Origin: Bathynomus jamesi | Lineage: Eukaryota > Arthropoda > Malacostraca > Isopoda > Cirolanidae | Length of the DNA stretch: 64,000 nt | Assembly (NCBI GenBank): GCA_023014485.1 | Contig: JAJOZX010001568.1 | Span: 38,501 to 102,500, forward strand | Direction: 5' to 3' | Shown here: piece by piece, positions 30,379 to 41,773 of the stretch | Layout: each line of letters begins with the position of its first letter | How positions within the stretch are numbered: the first letter of the stretch is position 1 | Made by a program: the position numbers and the translations under genes | Notes under the pieces: model-generated | Databases searched by the model: none | Seen by the model: only the letters and a program-made list of their open reading frames with translations | What the model was told of the DNA's origin: nothing

Positions 30379-32169
30379 ATGGCAAAAACGCGCGCTACTA
30401 TCGGGCCCTTAAGGAAACGAAATAATGAACTAACAGACGATCTAAAAGAAATATCTGAAACATTGAGAGCCCAGTATGAATTGATCTTCAGTACCCCAAA
30501 AAGTGACAAAGCGATACCTGACATTGATGCATTCTTCAAAGAGAAATTGCAAGGAGAATGTATAACAGACTTTGATTTTACCCCAGATGTAGCGAGAGCT
30601 ATAGGACAAATGAAATCACATTCAGCTGCAGGTCCGGACAAATGGAACACACTATTAATTAAAAACTGTAAAAATGAAATAGCTACACCCTTATACTGGA
30701 TATGGAGAAGATCCCTAGACACGGGAAATACCGAGCATCTTGAAATGAGCAAACATCGTCCCTATATATAAAGCCAGGGATAGATCTCAAGCAAAGAACT
30801 ATAGACCAGTGTCCTTGACGTCCCACCTCACCAAAATATTTGAAAGAGTAGTCAGAGAGAAAATCTATGACTTCTTGGAGACATTGGAAAGATTCAACGA
30901 AAATCAACACGGATTCCGATCAGGAAAATCGTGCCTATCACAACTTATAGAGCATTATAACAATGTCCTAGATGCCCTTGAAGGCAATGAAAACGATGAT
31001 GTCATATACACGGATTTTGCTAAAGCTTTCGACAAATGCGATCATGGGATAATAACACATAAAATGAAACATATAGGAATAACAGGCAAAGTGGGAAAAT
31101 GGATCTACAACTTCCTCAGAGAATGACTACAGTTGGTCAAAATTCAAGGTGTGTCATCATCAGAATCAGAAGTACGCAGCTCAGTACCACAAGGTACAGT
31201 GCTGGCCCTACTCCTGTTCATTATCATGCTAACAGACATAGACAGTGGAGTAAACAGCAACAGTATAGTAACATCATTTGCGGACGATACAAACATCAGC
31301 AGAAAAATCAGAGATGCAAACGAAGTAGAGGCCTTGCAGAGGGACACAAACAAAATATACAAATGGTCAGAAGCCAACAATATGACATTTAACACCGGGA
31401 AATTTCAGCTCTTGAGATATGGTAGAGATGAGGAATTTAAAAAGACTGCATATTATGCTCCAGATAGACAAGAAATTCAGAGAAGCACGAAAGCGGTCGA
31501 CTTGGTGGGTAATAATGACCGATGATGCCAAATTCGAGACACAAAATCAGATAGCAATAAACAAAGCAAAAAGAGTTGCGGGACAGGTACTAAGAACGTT
31601 CAAAAGAAAGGGACAAGACAGTAATGATTCCCGTGACTGAGAACACTAATCATACCAAAACTTGAATACTGCTCAGTTTTGACGTCCCTATATAAAAAGG
31701 AAGAAATTAATAAACTAGAAGAAACGCAGAGACATTTCACAGCAAGATTAATGGCTGCAAAGAACTCAACTACTGGGAAAGACTACTCAAACTAAATCTG
31801 TACTCCCTGGAAAGAAGAAGAGAGAGGTACACCATAATCTACATATGGAAAATGGTCGAAAAACTGGTACCAAACCTGAAACTAAACCCAATTACCATTC
31901 AAACAACACTGGAAAATAGGAGAGGCGGAATATGTAGTGTCCCCAAATTAAAGGCCCGACAAGGGACCTCCTCAACACTGAAGGAAAATAGCTTGGTTGT
32001 CAGGGGGCCAAGACTTTTCAACCAGCTTCCAAAAGACCTCAGAAACGTAACAGGGGTCAAAGTTGAAGTCTTCAAGAGAAGACTGGATGCCTGGCTCAGG
32101 ACGGTACCAGATGAGCCGGGTGTACCTGGTTATGTCCGGTGGAGAGCTCGTCCATCAAGCCAGGACTAG
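30379..32169 (+). pseudogene. LINE reverse transcriptase (Rex1-like), broken
   Basis: Motifs in order: SHSAAGPDKWNTLLIKNC, NYRPVSLTSHLTKIFERV, QHGFRSGKSCLSQLIEHY, VIYTDFAKAFDKCDHGI, RSSVPQGTVLALLLF, the catalytic SFADDTNISRKI and FNTGKFQLLRYG. The C-terminus has NRRGGICSVPKL, RGPRLFNQLPKDLRNVTG and FKRRLDAWLRTVPDEPG. Frame breaks occur near 30760, 31125, 31500 and 31640-31850. The LALLLF block replaces the usual LGPLLF, a likely damaging change. The endonuclease domain is lost by 5' truncation. Confidence 0.85.
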
Positions 32170-32239
32170 AGGCGGGGCCACCAGCTTGACCTTCGTGTGA
32201 AGAAAGACCGACGCACGGAACACAAACAAGGTTAACAAG

Positions 32240-32248
<9 letters not shown>
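30379..32248 (+). mobile_element. Rex1-like LINE, 5'-truncated
   Basis: Coding region (30379-32169) and a short 3' UTR with CCAGCTTGACCTTCG, CGCACGGAACACAAACAAGG and TTAACAAGGTGTG. It ends at a TA run. The 3' UTR resembles the SINE tail. The RT clade assignment rests on motif resemblance (Rex1/CR1 group). Confidence 0.8.
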
Positions 32249-32270
<22 letters not shown>

Positions 32271-32395
32271 AGGATGGCATCGTCAGCCTCGACCCTTGAA
32301 ATCGCGGTCTCTCTTTCTTTTAAAGGGGACATTTTTGAGGGCGCCCGCCCTTGGCTCCTTTCTACATAAAGAAAAAATTGGCTCAAACTTAGAAA
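32271..32395 (+). repeat. LINE G-like 3' tail fragment
   Basis: GCATCGTCAGCCTCGACCC, then GGGCGCCCGCCCTTGGCTCC and TTTCTACATAAAGAAAAAA. It parallels 36690-36800 and the 3' tails of the LINEs at 42060 and 59940 (GCATTCGCCCTTGG...CATTAAAAATA). Confidence 0.55.
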
Positions 32396-32439
32396 AAGTC
32401 GTGGAGACGAAAGCATTGGTTCAGTTCTGCTCTTTGTGA

Positions 32440-32735
32440 GACGCAAACTCCGACTTCGATATAAGACGATTTCGATATCAGAAGCATAAACATGAAATTG
32501 CAGTAGTGGTGCATCTGGACTTCGATCAGGATAATTTAGCGTAAGTGGATCTGTGAGGACCACTTTTAGTAGATCAAAAGCGTTCTGACAGTCCGCAGTC
32601 CATTGTAACATCTTCCTCATAAGTTATGAAATTGGGGGAATTTCATAATTTCGAAACAGTTCCGAATGTGCTGACGACAGAGGTTTGCCATCCCGAAAAA
32701 CATCTGTATACGTCAGCAGTTTCGTCTGTATTTCG
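32440..32735 (-). mobile_element. Gypsy (Ty3-like) retrotransposon scrap
   Basis: On the minus strand, after a FFGMANLCRQHIRNCFEIMK block, comes LQWTADCQNAFDLLKVVLTD, then PLTLNYPD and FHVYASD. This order (FLG..N.YR.FI, then W...CQ.AF..LK..L, then the DASD start of RNase H) is the RT-RNase H junction of Gypsy pol. Stops and a frame change at about 32620 break it. No LTRs were identified. Confidence 0.7.
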
Positions 32736-32987
32736 TCCGAGGTATTCTCCGATATATATATATATATATATATATCAAGGAGGGGGAATCAATAAACCAA
32801 TAAAACTGAAATTATTAGAACTCAAACTAAAAAAAAATGTCCTAAAAATATGAAAAACTAAAATCGGAATTGAAGCAGAAATAAGATTAAATGAAAAACC
32901 GAAAACTGTTTTCGAAATAGAAATAAATACAAATTTTATTTAAGTTGTATTTACTACCTCTAATTTTATTTAAATAGCGCAGCATAT

Positions 32988-33342
32988 ACGCCTCGGTGGT
33001 GTAGTGTTAGCATCGCTGACTATGAATCCATCGGTCTCGAGTTCGATACCCGGTGACGGCAGTTGGCATGCAGCAAACCCAGCTCTTTATCCTTCCATAC
33101 GATAAAATTGGTTGGTAGATAAATGGGTACCCTGTGTAGGCTAGTCTTTAAGACGCTGACGCTGGGCTGCTGCTGCTGCTGCTGCTGCTGTTTTTGTTGT
33201 TCGGGAGGTCGAGTCCGGGCGAGGACTTTGCAATTTCTGGTTCTGATTCCACGTTAAGCTGTAGGTTTAAGGTGGAGCAACGAACTTGACCGTCGTCAGA
33301 ATGAACAATTCGGGCGGAAGCAGAACCCAGGTTAACTAAGGT
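32988..33342 (+). mobile_element. Dimeric SINE, diverged copy 3 with GCT expansion
   Basis: Both tRNA-like units are recognisable (CCTCGGTGGTGTAGTG; GTACCCTGTGTAGGCTAG). The tail ends GGAAGCAGAACCCAGG and TTAACTAAGG. Between the unit-2 A and B boxes there is an expansion of (GCT)n and extra sequence (about 33165-33237), so this copy is longer and older than copies 1 and 2. Confidence 0.8.
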
Positions 33343-33915
33343 ATATACGAGTATAATAGAAGGCTTAGTTAGAGAATAAGCAAAGAAAACTAAAATATAT
33401 TTTAAATGTATTCATTTCGAATGTGAGATTTTTGAAGAGGCCTCAGGAAAACTGACAGGAAACACCTCCCCACACGAGCTTTAGCGCAAGCCTCTAACTC
33501 TAATGAAAGGATTAGCGCAGACCGTTATACATTAAATGATTATTTTTATGACTGCCAGATGGCAGGTCATTTCTATCATTCTAACAGCCGGCTACTTTCA
33601 CGTGACTGCGCGTGTCAGGTCAGAATTAACCTCATCCATGATGCTCACATTCAGCTGAATTTTGCAATAACAGTTCATTTGAAAGTTTCATAGACGAAAC
33701 GACATTATTAGAGACGCTTTGTATCTTTATATTTTTATAATCGATAAATTGCTGAAGTATAAAGTGCTGAAGTATAAAGTCTATATAATACTTTATGTTA
33801 TATTTATATATATAATGGAGCGAAGTAAAACCAACCCAGTGTACAAATATTTCATATTTGAATGATTTGGAACGAAATGCTATTGTTTTTATTATAGCTT
33901 TATAACTTTATAACT
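33343..33915. other. No recognisable feature
   Basis: No supported gene or repeat. Confidence 0.4.
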
Positions 33916-33916
33916 T

Positions 33917-33918
<2 letters not shown>

Positions 33919-33985
<67 letters not shown>
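33919..33985. repeat. (GA)n microsatellite
   Basis: GA run. Confidence 0.95.
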
Positions 33986-33988
<3 letters not shown>

Positions 33989-34213
33989 TTAACGATTTTT
34001 TACTGACGAGAAACAGCCACCAGGCCTTTCACTCTGGTATTTACATGATATCTGTAAAAGAAGGTATTCATAAGTACTAAATATTTGAGTGGCCATAAAA
34101 TCGATATAAAAATTATATAAAAAAAACTGAACCTAGGAAAACATGTAAAATTGAAATCGAAAATGGAACTATTTTTTCCAGCTATCCATCCTGATATATA
34201 CTATATATACACA

Positions 34214-34216
<3 letters not shown>

Positions 34217-34255
<39 letters not shown>
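34217..34255. repeat. (CT)n microsatellite
   Basis: CT run ending at the TA that flanks the mariner at 34256. Confidence 0.95.
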
Positions 34256-34256
<1 letters not shown>

Positions 34257-35018
34257 AGGGTGGGCCGTAAGTTTCCATACATAGGAAAAATAAACATTTT
34301 GTTATGGACAACCATTTTTATTTATATAATATGCTCTACATGGTTGCCATTGTTTTGAAAACACATTTCAATACGTGTTCCCCACTGTTGATGAACACGC
34401 ATTAGCACAGTTGACGTTATGCTTGTAATGGCGTTGGTGATACGTTCCTTTAGATGATTTATGTCTCGTATCTTTTCCTGATACACCATGGCCTTCAAGT
34501 GCCCCCAAAGATAGAAATCAAGGGGGGTGATGAGATCTGGGGATCTGGGAGGCCACTCCACAGGACCACGCCGACCAATCCAAGCATCCGGAAACTGCTG
34601 CTGATCCAAATACCGACGCACGTGAAGACCATAATGAGGTGGAGCTCCATCTTGCTGGAAGTAAACTGGGAAGTTACCTTCCTCGTTTAGCAGGGATGGG
34701 AAAATCTCTTCTTGCAACATGTTAAGATACCTTTCGGCATTAAGATTTCCACTGACAAAAAAAATTGGTCCAATAATTCTGTCACCCCATATCCCGGCCC
34801 ACACCATCACTTTACCGGCACCTTGCATCTTCGTCGGACTCAGCCAGTTAGGTTAGCATTACTCCAATAACGTATGTTTTGCCGATTAACCTCTCCATTG
34901 ACGTAAAAATTTGCTTCATCAGTAAACAAGATCTTACGTCAAACGCATATTCTTAGGGTATCTGAAACATAAAAACAAACGTTTAATTTTTCCTATGTAT
35001 GGAAACTTACGGCCCACC

Positions 35019-35021
<3 letters not shown>
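34256..35021 (-). mobile_element. Mariner-like element, 5' half deleted
   Basis: TIRs of about 35 bp start CAGGGTGGGCCGTAAGTTTC at both ends, flanked by TA. Between them lies the C-terminal half of a transposase on the minus strand. The N-terminal half is removed by an internal deletion near 34940. Confidence 0.9.
34322..34940 (-). pseudogene. Mariner-like transposase, catalytic half
   Basis: The sequence begins at the first catalytic motif (FTDEANFYVNGEVN), has a frame break near 34830, then continues open from GAGKVMVWAGIWGDRIIGP through the second Asp (YFQQDGAPPHYGLH) to the third (RSPDLITPLDFYLWG) and ends NGNHVEHII. One residue more than usual sits between the second and third Asp (an extra I in SPDLITP). 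The helix-turn-helix half is gone. Confidence 0.85.

Positions 35022-35082
<61 letters not shown>
35022..35082. repeat. (TA)n microsatellite
   Basis: TA run abutting the mariner TIR. Confidence 0.95.
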
Positions 35083-35086
<4 letters not shown>

Positions 35087-35959
35087 GGAATAAAAAATTA
35101 TGTCAAAATTTATGTTCTTGTTTTTGAGGTTTTCTGTTTCACTTGTTACCATCGGCGTTCTGGTACTCTCTTCCGTGTTTTTCTGTACTCTTCCCAGACA
35201 TATTATCCAAATGGTAGACCACCTTTCTAACGGAGTTAAAGGGTTAAATAACTAGAGATGATTTGCTATGTATATTAGGATTTATTGAACGAGTGTAGTA
35301 AGTCTGATTTACGGGTAGACGTATTACCTCGGCCTCAGCGTCGAGTCTAACGCTCGCTGTTACTATGAGCCGTCTCTTCCTCCTTCTCTTGTCTGTACTT
35401 TTGTCTATTCCCCTCTCTCGCTGCGTGTTCCTCTTGAGCGTTAGCTCTCAACCCTTATGTAGACAGAAATCATGAATAGGGGATGATACTTGAAAAGGAG
35501 GAGGGGGTAATATTAATACGTAAACAGATTCTTGAGAAAGAAAATGCGTATTATTCATCCGATGTCTGAATCCACAAATTATTATATAGGAATCATTCCC
35601 AAGAAATAAAAGAAAATAATGAGAAAAATGTTAAAATCTCGTAAAATTATTTTAAGATTATCCATTTGATAATCATTAAATCAAACAATCAAATTAATCC
35701 ATCAAATACCATTAATATTTATTCTATAAAACCTCGAAATTAAAGAAATTAAAATATTAGAAGTGGAAAGTAAACACGAAGAAGATTAAATTAGTGAAAA
35801 TAACTTCAGCATTTATTTCTATTGAAAAAGTTACTCGAAATTCTATTCACTTAATTCCGAGTCAAATTGGAAAATAATTCGCCAAAAAAAATGTTTACTG
35901 TAACTGAAGCGTTCATTCATGAAAAAAATTTTTTTTTTTCCGTTAAAAATAAACATAAG
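35083..35959. other. No recognisable feature
   Basis: AT-rich sequence; nothing supported. Confidence 0.4.
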
Positions 35960-35967
35960 CTTTGAAT

Positions 35968-36174
35968 CAGTGGTTCCCAACCTTGTTTAGGCCAACGCCC
36001 CCTTATGTCCATTAATACGTTGCTGGTGCCCCCTCATAAAGATAATAATAATACAACAGGTTAAGTGATAAGTGATTTATTAATAGAAGGTAACAATTTT
36101 ACACTTTCCTAGAGCTTCCCTAAGATTCTCAAACGCCCACTGGGGGTGGTGGACGCTCACGTTGGGAACCACTG
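35968..36174. mobile_element. hAT-type MITE
   Basis: The ends CAGTGGTTCCCAAC are inverted at both sides, followed by GCCAACGCCCCC and its relative ACGCCCACT. The flanks are CTTTGAAT (35960-35967) and CTTTAAAT (36175-36182), an 8-bp duplication with one change. Confidence 0.85.
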
Positions 36175-36454
36175 CTTTAAATGAAGACGTTAAACTATTA
36201 CACCGTCGATTTCCTTTCGAACTCTACAAAAAGTTATTATGAATGCTTCCATTATTCTTTCGTACAGAAATCTGAAAAATGGATTTAATAAAGGAAAATG
36301 TTATCAGAAATTGAAATAGAAAGTCGTAGAAAATACGGATATACTAGAAAATAAACACAAACTCATCTTATTTCCTATCTAATCAAATAAATAATGTAGT
36401 CACCTTAGTGTAAAATTGTAATAAATGTATTTCCATTTGCGCGTAAAGGAGGAA

Positions 36455-36800
36455 ATTGTAGACACCAATCGACCAGGGAAGTACTCCGAGGGGTGAATGT
36501 TAGGCGGGAGACAGAGAGCGCTGGAACTCCCGTTTCTCCCGTCATTGTCGTCCCTAATTGATTGATCTTTTTCCGCTCTCATCTACCTGTGAACAGTCTC
36601 GCATGCTCTCAAACACGCGCTTCTCCCTCTTTTCTCACTTCACATACGCGCATCTTTACACACTACATAATCTTTTGAAAATCCATATAAAAAAAAATTA
36701 GCATCGTTGAGCCTCGGAGACCTTGTTTTCGGCTCTCTCCTCCTTCTATGGAGGGGGCACTCGCCCTTCGCCCACTCCTTCCTACATAAAAAAAATATAT
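36455..36800 (+). repeat. Dispersed repeat R, copy 2, with LINE-like tail
   Basis: The first 210 bp match 28935-29145. It continues into GCATCGTTGAGCCTCGGAGA and GGCACTCGCCCTTCGCCCAC and ends TTCCTACATAAAAAAAATA, like the 3' tail of the LINE at 39655-42118. I infer a non-autonomous element using that LINE's tail. Confidence 0.55.
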
Positions 36801-36914
36801 ATTCGTTTAAGCGTTTCTTTAGTTTCCACATAAAAAGTCTCGTAATCTTCATTCCAGAAGTACAAGATGAATAATGTTTTTAAAGACATTCAATTTCCTC
36901 TAGCGTTTCAATAT

Positions 36915-36980
36915 TATTATTATTATTATATTATTGTTATTATTATCATTATTATTATTATTATTATTATTATTAGTATT
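36915..36980. repeat. (ATT)n microsatellite
   Basis: ATT run with minor interruptions. Confidence 0.9.
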
Positions 36981-37049
36981 AAATATCATAATATTATAGC
37001 TATCTTTATTAATACTAGTAAGTTTTCAATGTCCTTTCTTCGTTTAAAT

Positions 37050-37239
37050 CAGGGGTCACCAACCTGGGTGGTAGCGCCCACTAGCGGGCTCGCATTAAAG
37101 GTAATTAAACATTTATTTCATTATTTATTTTATCGATTATGTTGATTTATTCTTTTTGATCTAAGGTAGGCGATAAGCTTTTTCAATTTTCAAAAAATCG
37201 TAAAAGTGGGCAGTGAACAAAATAAGGTTGGTGACCCTG
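37050..37239. mobile_element. hAT-type MITE
   Basis: Ends CAGGGGTCACCAACCT and, inverted, CAGGGTCACCAACCTTA, flanked by a perfect 8-bp duplication GTTTAAAT (37042-37049, 37240-37247). Confidence 0.9.
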
Positions 37240-37247
37240 GTTTAAAT

Positions 37248-37684
37248 GATTAAATTAAAAAGTTAAGCGTGTCTGTTTCGCATAATTATGTATTATGTAG
37301 ATTCATTAATTCTTTCGCGGAGTTTATCGGCTTCTATTTTGTTATTCTCATTTAAGTCTTTTTTCGAATCTTGCCAACTCGTTTTTGTGACTCGTGAAAA
37401 ATGTACGGAGTTTCAAGCGAAACTCGGCACTCTGGGACTATGAAAGGTCCCGCCTGAAACTACGAAAAAGAAAGCCTTCCGGCGGACAGATAGTCTTATA
37501 TTTTTGTTATTGTTAATTAAAATGACTAATTCTTCATTTTAATGAGGAAGTTATCTCATTAGTAACTCCAAACCCAACCCTCACTCATATTATTCCGCGA
37601 TACTCATCCTCTTAAATTTGAAAGGTTAAACGAGGAACGTTTTAAAGTTTCAAAATCTTCTAAGCCTAAACTCACAACTATAAA
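37248..37684. other. No recognisable feature
   Basis: No supported gene or repeat. Confidence 0.4.
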
Positions 37685-37691
37685 TAAGTTA

Positions 37692-37981
37692 CGGACCTTT
37701 TCCGTTCTATGGCCACCATTGAAATGAGATAAATTAATATTTTTAAACTTATTTTAACTTTTTATTAATAATTAATGAATACATTTTGAATAGGATAAAT
37801 TTAATTTATTTAATTTAACAGCTTTAATGAACATACATAAAAACAAAAAATATTTGTCGTTTCTTCAAAAATTTGACGATTTATTACATTACATTATCAT
37901 TATTATTGTCATACCTAACCTAACCTAACCTAACCCAAACCTGAACTAACCTCGTTGGTGCCCATAGACCGGAAAAGTCCC
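37692..37981. mobile_element. MITE with (CCTAA)n run
   Basis: Imperfect TIRs of about 30 bp: CGGACCTTTTCCGTTCTATG on the left, GGGACTTTTCCGGTCTATGG in inverse on the right. TAAGTTA flanks both sides (37685-37691, 37982-37988). Near the right end is a short CCTAACCTAACCTAACC run. Confidence 0.75.
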
Positions 37982-38244
37982 TAAGTTACTTTAATGCAAC
38001 ATCATAAAATTAATTATATGAGAATTAATAAATCAATTTGAAATCAATTTACACCGAATTATTTTGAATTATTCCAATATTTGATAATACTGAGCATTAA
38101 TAATTCAGAATTCCCATTCTCTCCTTCAACAAGAAGTTATTGCAAAATTTATAAAATATTATGTATTAAAGTCCTTCTGTAAACAAAATAAGAGTATATT
38201 GAAAAGATTTCATTACCTAATAATAATATAAATTATTTTATCAT

Positions 38245-38390
38245 ATATACTCGAAACTACTGGAAAAACTCTTGTTACTCCGATTAAATGATCTCCTATG
38301 GACATCTCTTAATCAGTTTGGTTTTAAAAGGTCCCACTCAACCGACCTGTGTATCTACGCACTTAAAGAAACAATATCTAAATATGATAA
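38245..38390 (+). pseudogene. LINE reverse transcriptase scrap
   Basis: About 48 codons read SKLLEKLLLLRLNDLLWTSL and NQFGFKRSHSTDLCIYALKE. This is the RT region of K..E......L.....QFGFR..HST..A found in Jockey/CR1-type LINEs. It stops where a PLE tail begins at 38388. It belongs to a different LINE from the others here. Confidence 0.7.
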
Positions 38391-38475
38391 TAAAAACCCA
38401 TTCTAATAGACAGAGTTAATTTCCACAACAGTTTCGATGCCCACTGGCATCCTCTTCGGGTGGATACACCAGGGT
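38388..38475 (-). mobile_element. PLE family D tail fragment
   Basis: It matches the terminal sequence of the PLE at 50690-53825: GTATCCACCCGA, the hammerhead-like core, TTAACTCTGTCTATTAGAAT and GGGTTTTTATT. Confidence 0.75.
38429..38460 (-). ncRNA. Hammerhead-like core (PLE D)
   Basis: CCGAAGAGGATGCC, a loop of AGTG, GGCATC, then GAAACTG: stem II GATGCC/GGCATC pairs fully. The first box is CCGAAGA rather than CTGANGA. Confidence 0.5.
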
Positions 38476-38968
38476 TTAAAACTTCTCTAATTCCCAAAAG
38501 AATATTTTTTACTTTTCTCTTAAATTTTTCTATTTGTTTATCCCTAACAACAATATCGTCCACAGGCTCTCGAGGCGTTTCAGCCGCACTGCCACACAAA
38601 ATCACATTACTAAAATCATGATTTGTTTTCATATTTTCATTACGTAAAATAAAATTCAGAACGCTTCCACGATCGCTCTTATTGCAGTGCTCATCAACAT
38701 TCATCACTGCAATATCATTATTAATCTTTCGTTCCATGTTACTCATGGCATAATCATCATCGAAAATTAAGTATTCCTTACATGAAAAATCATTTTTAAA
38801 CCCATTTTCAGTATATATTACCTCTGTATTATTATACACATTATACTCGCTGCACTGCTTATAAGAAACTGAATTATGCATCCTAATAATTTGACTCGGG
38901 GCAATTTTGCTCTCATGTTCTATATATACAGTAAATATCTTCTTTATTTCCATCGTCTGTGCATACAT
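38476..38968 (-). other. Open reading frame of unknown nature
   Basis: A 196-codon minus-strand frame starts MYAQTMEIKKIFTVYIEHES and reads through into the PLE tail, which supplies its last 30 residues. The unique part is acidic and Asn-rich (NNDIAVMNVDEHCNKSDRG) and ends in a basic KFKRKVKNILLGIREV. I recognise no domain. It may be a real exon cut by a PLE, or a chance frame. Confidence 0.3.
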
Positions 38969-39224
38969 GCATCAAAGAATCTCAGATTTACACATCAGGA
39001 TTAGTAACAAAATTCATAAATCATTTCAGTTACCATACTAACTACGGAGTCGCAAACTTCTACGTGTGAATCAGCATAGCCTAATTCATCATATTCGTTC
39101 TCATCTCCTGAATGGATATGCGTGGTTCAGAGTTCTCTCTTTCACCAACAACAGTCAATTCAGAGGAAAGTGTAGTAATTTCTACATAATCATTTATTTC
39201 ATCTACTATTTTATTTTCTTCGTT

Positions 39225-39495
39225 CTCAACACACTCCGAAAATTATTACCGGTCTCATAAAATTTTGAGACAAAATTCAAATATTTTTCTCTCTCTGAAT
39301 AATTCGTATAGACATAATCGTTTAGTTTAATTTAAAAGAGCTAAATTTTATTTCCTCCGTTCTCAACAAACACACTCCGAAAATGTATTATACTAATTTT
39401 ATAAAATTTTGAGACAAAATTCAAATATTTTTCTTTTTCTGAATAATTCGAATATACATAATCGTTCAGTTTAATTTTAAGAGTTAAATTTTTTC
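39225..39495 (-). repeat. Tandem duplication of about 135 bp
   Basis: Units at 39225-39360 and 39361-39495 share CACACTCCGAAAAT, AAAATTTTGAGACAAAATTC and GAATAATTCG. On the minus strand both encode related peptides (NDYVYSNYSEKEKYLNFVSK in one and DYVYTNYSEREKYLNFVSKF in the other), so the reading frame seems to have been conserved after duplication. Confidence 0.75.
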
Positions 39496-40221
39496 TCTCA
39501 TATTCCATTATTTCAGTCAAATTTAACACTTTAATACTTAAAATAACAAAAAGAAACTTTACACCAAATTCAATGCAAGTCCCACGGAAATGAATGACAA
39601 GAGCTACCAATTCTGTAATTTCCCATGGAATGATTACTACTTCCATGGCCGGGGCCCTTCCGAGTGTGCTGACCGCATCACGGAAGTGATTCTCTCGAGC
39701 ATGGAGGTGTACATTCTATATTCTATTCCTACTGCTAATGCAAAAAAAAAATTGGTTTAACTTTACTTGTTCGAATGCTATCCGCAGCAGAGAGGAGTCC
39801 TTCAGAAGGTACCGTCGCCATCCAACTCCTGACTCTCACGGCTTATATTTTTGCCCGAAATTGTACAAAATCTATTCTTTGACTCGCCAAGCATTCCTTC
39901 ATTCGACAAAAATGTGAGAACCTATTCAATTCTAATTCTTCTCGCTCTTTCTGACATCTAGCTAAGAACCTCTCCAACAACTTTACTTCTTCTTTCCCTC
40001 TTGTTTTCCATTCCGACGTCAGAGTTGCCGTCTCTTCTGACAAAGCTGAATTCTTCGCTCAAACTTTCGCATCCAACTCAACTATGGACGATTCCGGTGC
40101 TGTTCCTCCATCTCCTACTCCCGCTGACTTTATTATGCCTGAAATTAGAATCTCTTCCAAAGATGTTTTTCTTCCCTTTCTGGCCTAAACTCTAGGAAGG
40201 GTACGGTCCTGATCGTGTTCC

Positions 40222-40535
40222 CAGGGCCGGCGAGAGCTACCATGGGCCCCGGGGAAGGATTGGTATATGGCCCCCCTCCTCTGTTTACTCAGTATTTTAT
40301 TGTGAATGTTTTTTGTGTACATAACAAGCAAACTGATTATATGTCCAAGTCACTATTCAAAACATACAGTATGATAATCTCTATAAAATGTATGTTCGTT
40401 AATTATATTTCCTCTCTGTTATTTAATCAATTGCTTTATTAATATTTTTAGATTTTATCACCCCTCTTTCCGGGCACCATAGAAGTCCGGGCCCCGGGGA
40501 TTTAACCCGGTTTTCCCGCTCTCTCGGCGGCCCTG
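40222..40535. mobile_element. hAT-type MITE inside LINE G
   Basis: The ends CAGGGCCGGCGAGAGC and, inverted, CAGGGCCGCCGAGAGAGC are followed by GGGCCCCGGGG blocks near both ends. The flanks CGTGTTCC (40214-40221) and GGTGTTCC (40536-40543) are an 8-bp duplication with one change. Removing it rejoins the LINE text YGPDRVP / VVLKNWASM. Confidence 0.85.
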
Positions 40536-41730
40536 GGTGTTCCTCCTGTTGTTCTCAAGAACTGGGCTTCTATGTTGATATCCTCTCCAGGCAAACTCTT
40601 TTGTCTTTGTCTTTCATTTAGCACTTTTCTTCCTGCTGAAAGTTTGCTTTCATTCAGCCTGTCCCAAAGGAGGGTGATCTCTCTCAACCCTCCAACTATC
40701 ACCCAACTGCTTTGATTTCTTGCCTTTCTAAAGTTTTTGAATCTATCCTCAATATGAAGATTCTTAAATACCTCTCTTTTCACAATTTTCTTTCAAACCG
40801 TCAGTATGGGTTCCGCAAGGGACGCTCTACTGGTGATCTTCTTGCATGTCTCTCTGACTCTTGGTCATCCTCCTTTCGGGATTTTGGTGAAACTTTTGCA
40901 TTGTGCTAGACGTATCAAAAGTTTTTGATAGAGTCTGGCACAAATCTTTAATTTCCAAACTGCCCTCCTTCGGTTTCTATCCTTCTATCAGTTCTTGCAT
41001 CTCTAATTTCCTTTCTGTCCGATCACGAGCTGCGGTTGTAGATGGCTACTGTTCTTCTCCTAAAGCTATCAACAGTGGTGTTCCTCAGGGGTCTGTCCTG
41101 TCACCCACTCTTTTCCTTTTATTTATCAATGATCTTTTAAGTCGCATTTCCTGTCCTATTCACTCCTATGCCAATGATTCCACGCTTCACTTTTCCACCC
41201 GCCTCACACAGCGTCCCTCTCAACAGTCACTCCATGCTTCGTGTAGAACGGCTATGGTACACCTGACCTCTGATTTTTCTGCCATCTCTGACTGGGGCAG
41301 AGAAAACCTTGCGATTTTCAATGCCTCAAAAATTCAGTTCCTCTGTCTGTCTGCTCGTCACAATCTTCAACACGACTATCCCCTTACCTTCAACAACACA
41401 CAACTCAATCCTCCCTCTACTCTTAACATTCTTAGTGTTTCCTTTTCTCGTGATCTTCCCTGGAAAGATCACATATACTCTCTTTCCAAACAGCTTCTAA
41501 GAGGTTAGGTGTGCTGTACTGCGTCCGCAGTTTCTTCACCCCGACTCAGTTGCTGTTTCTGTACAGGGGTCTTGTCCGCCCCTGTATGGAGTATGCTTCT
41601 CATGTATGGGGATGGCTCAACCGACACAGCCGTACTTGACCGGATGGAATCAAAGGCTTTTCGTCTCATTAATTCCCCGCCTCTGACTAACTGTCTTCAG
41701 TCCCTCTTTCTTCGCCGTAATGTTGCCTTA

Positions 41731-41773
<43 letters not shown>

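Noticed and set aside
37915..37937. A chromosome end or true telomere array
   Set aside because: Only four to five CCTAA units inside a MITE with unique sequence on both sides.
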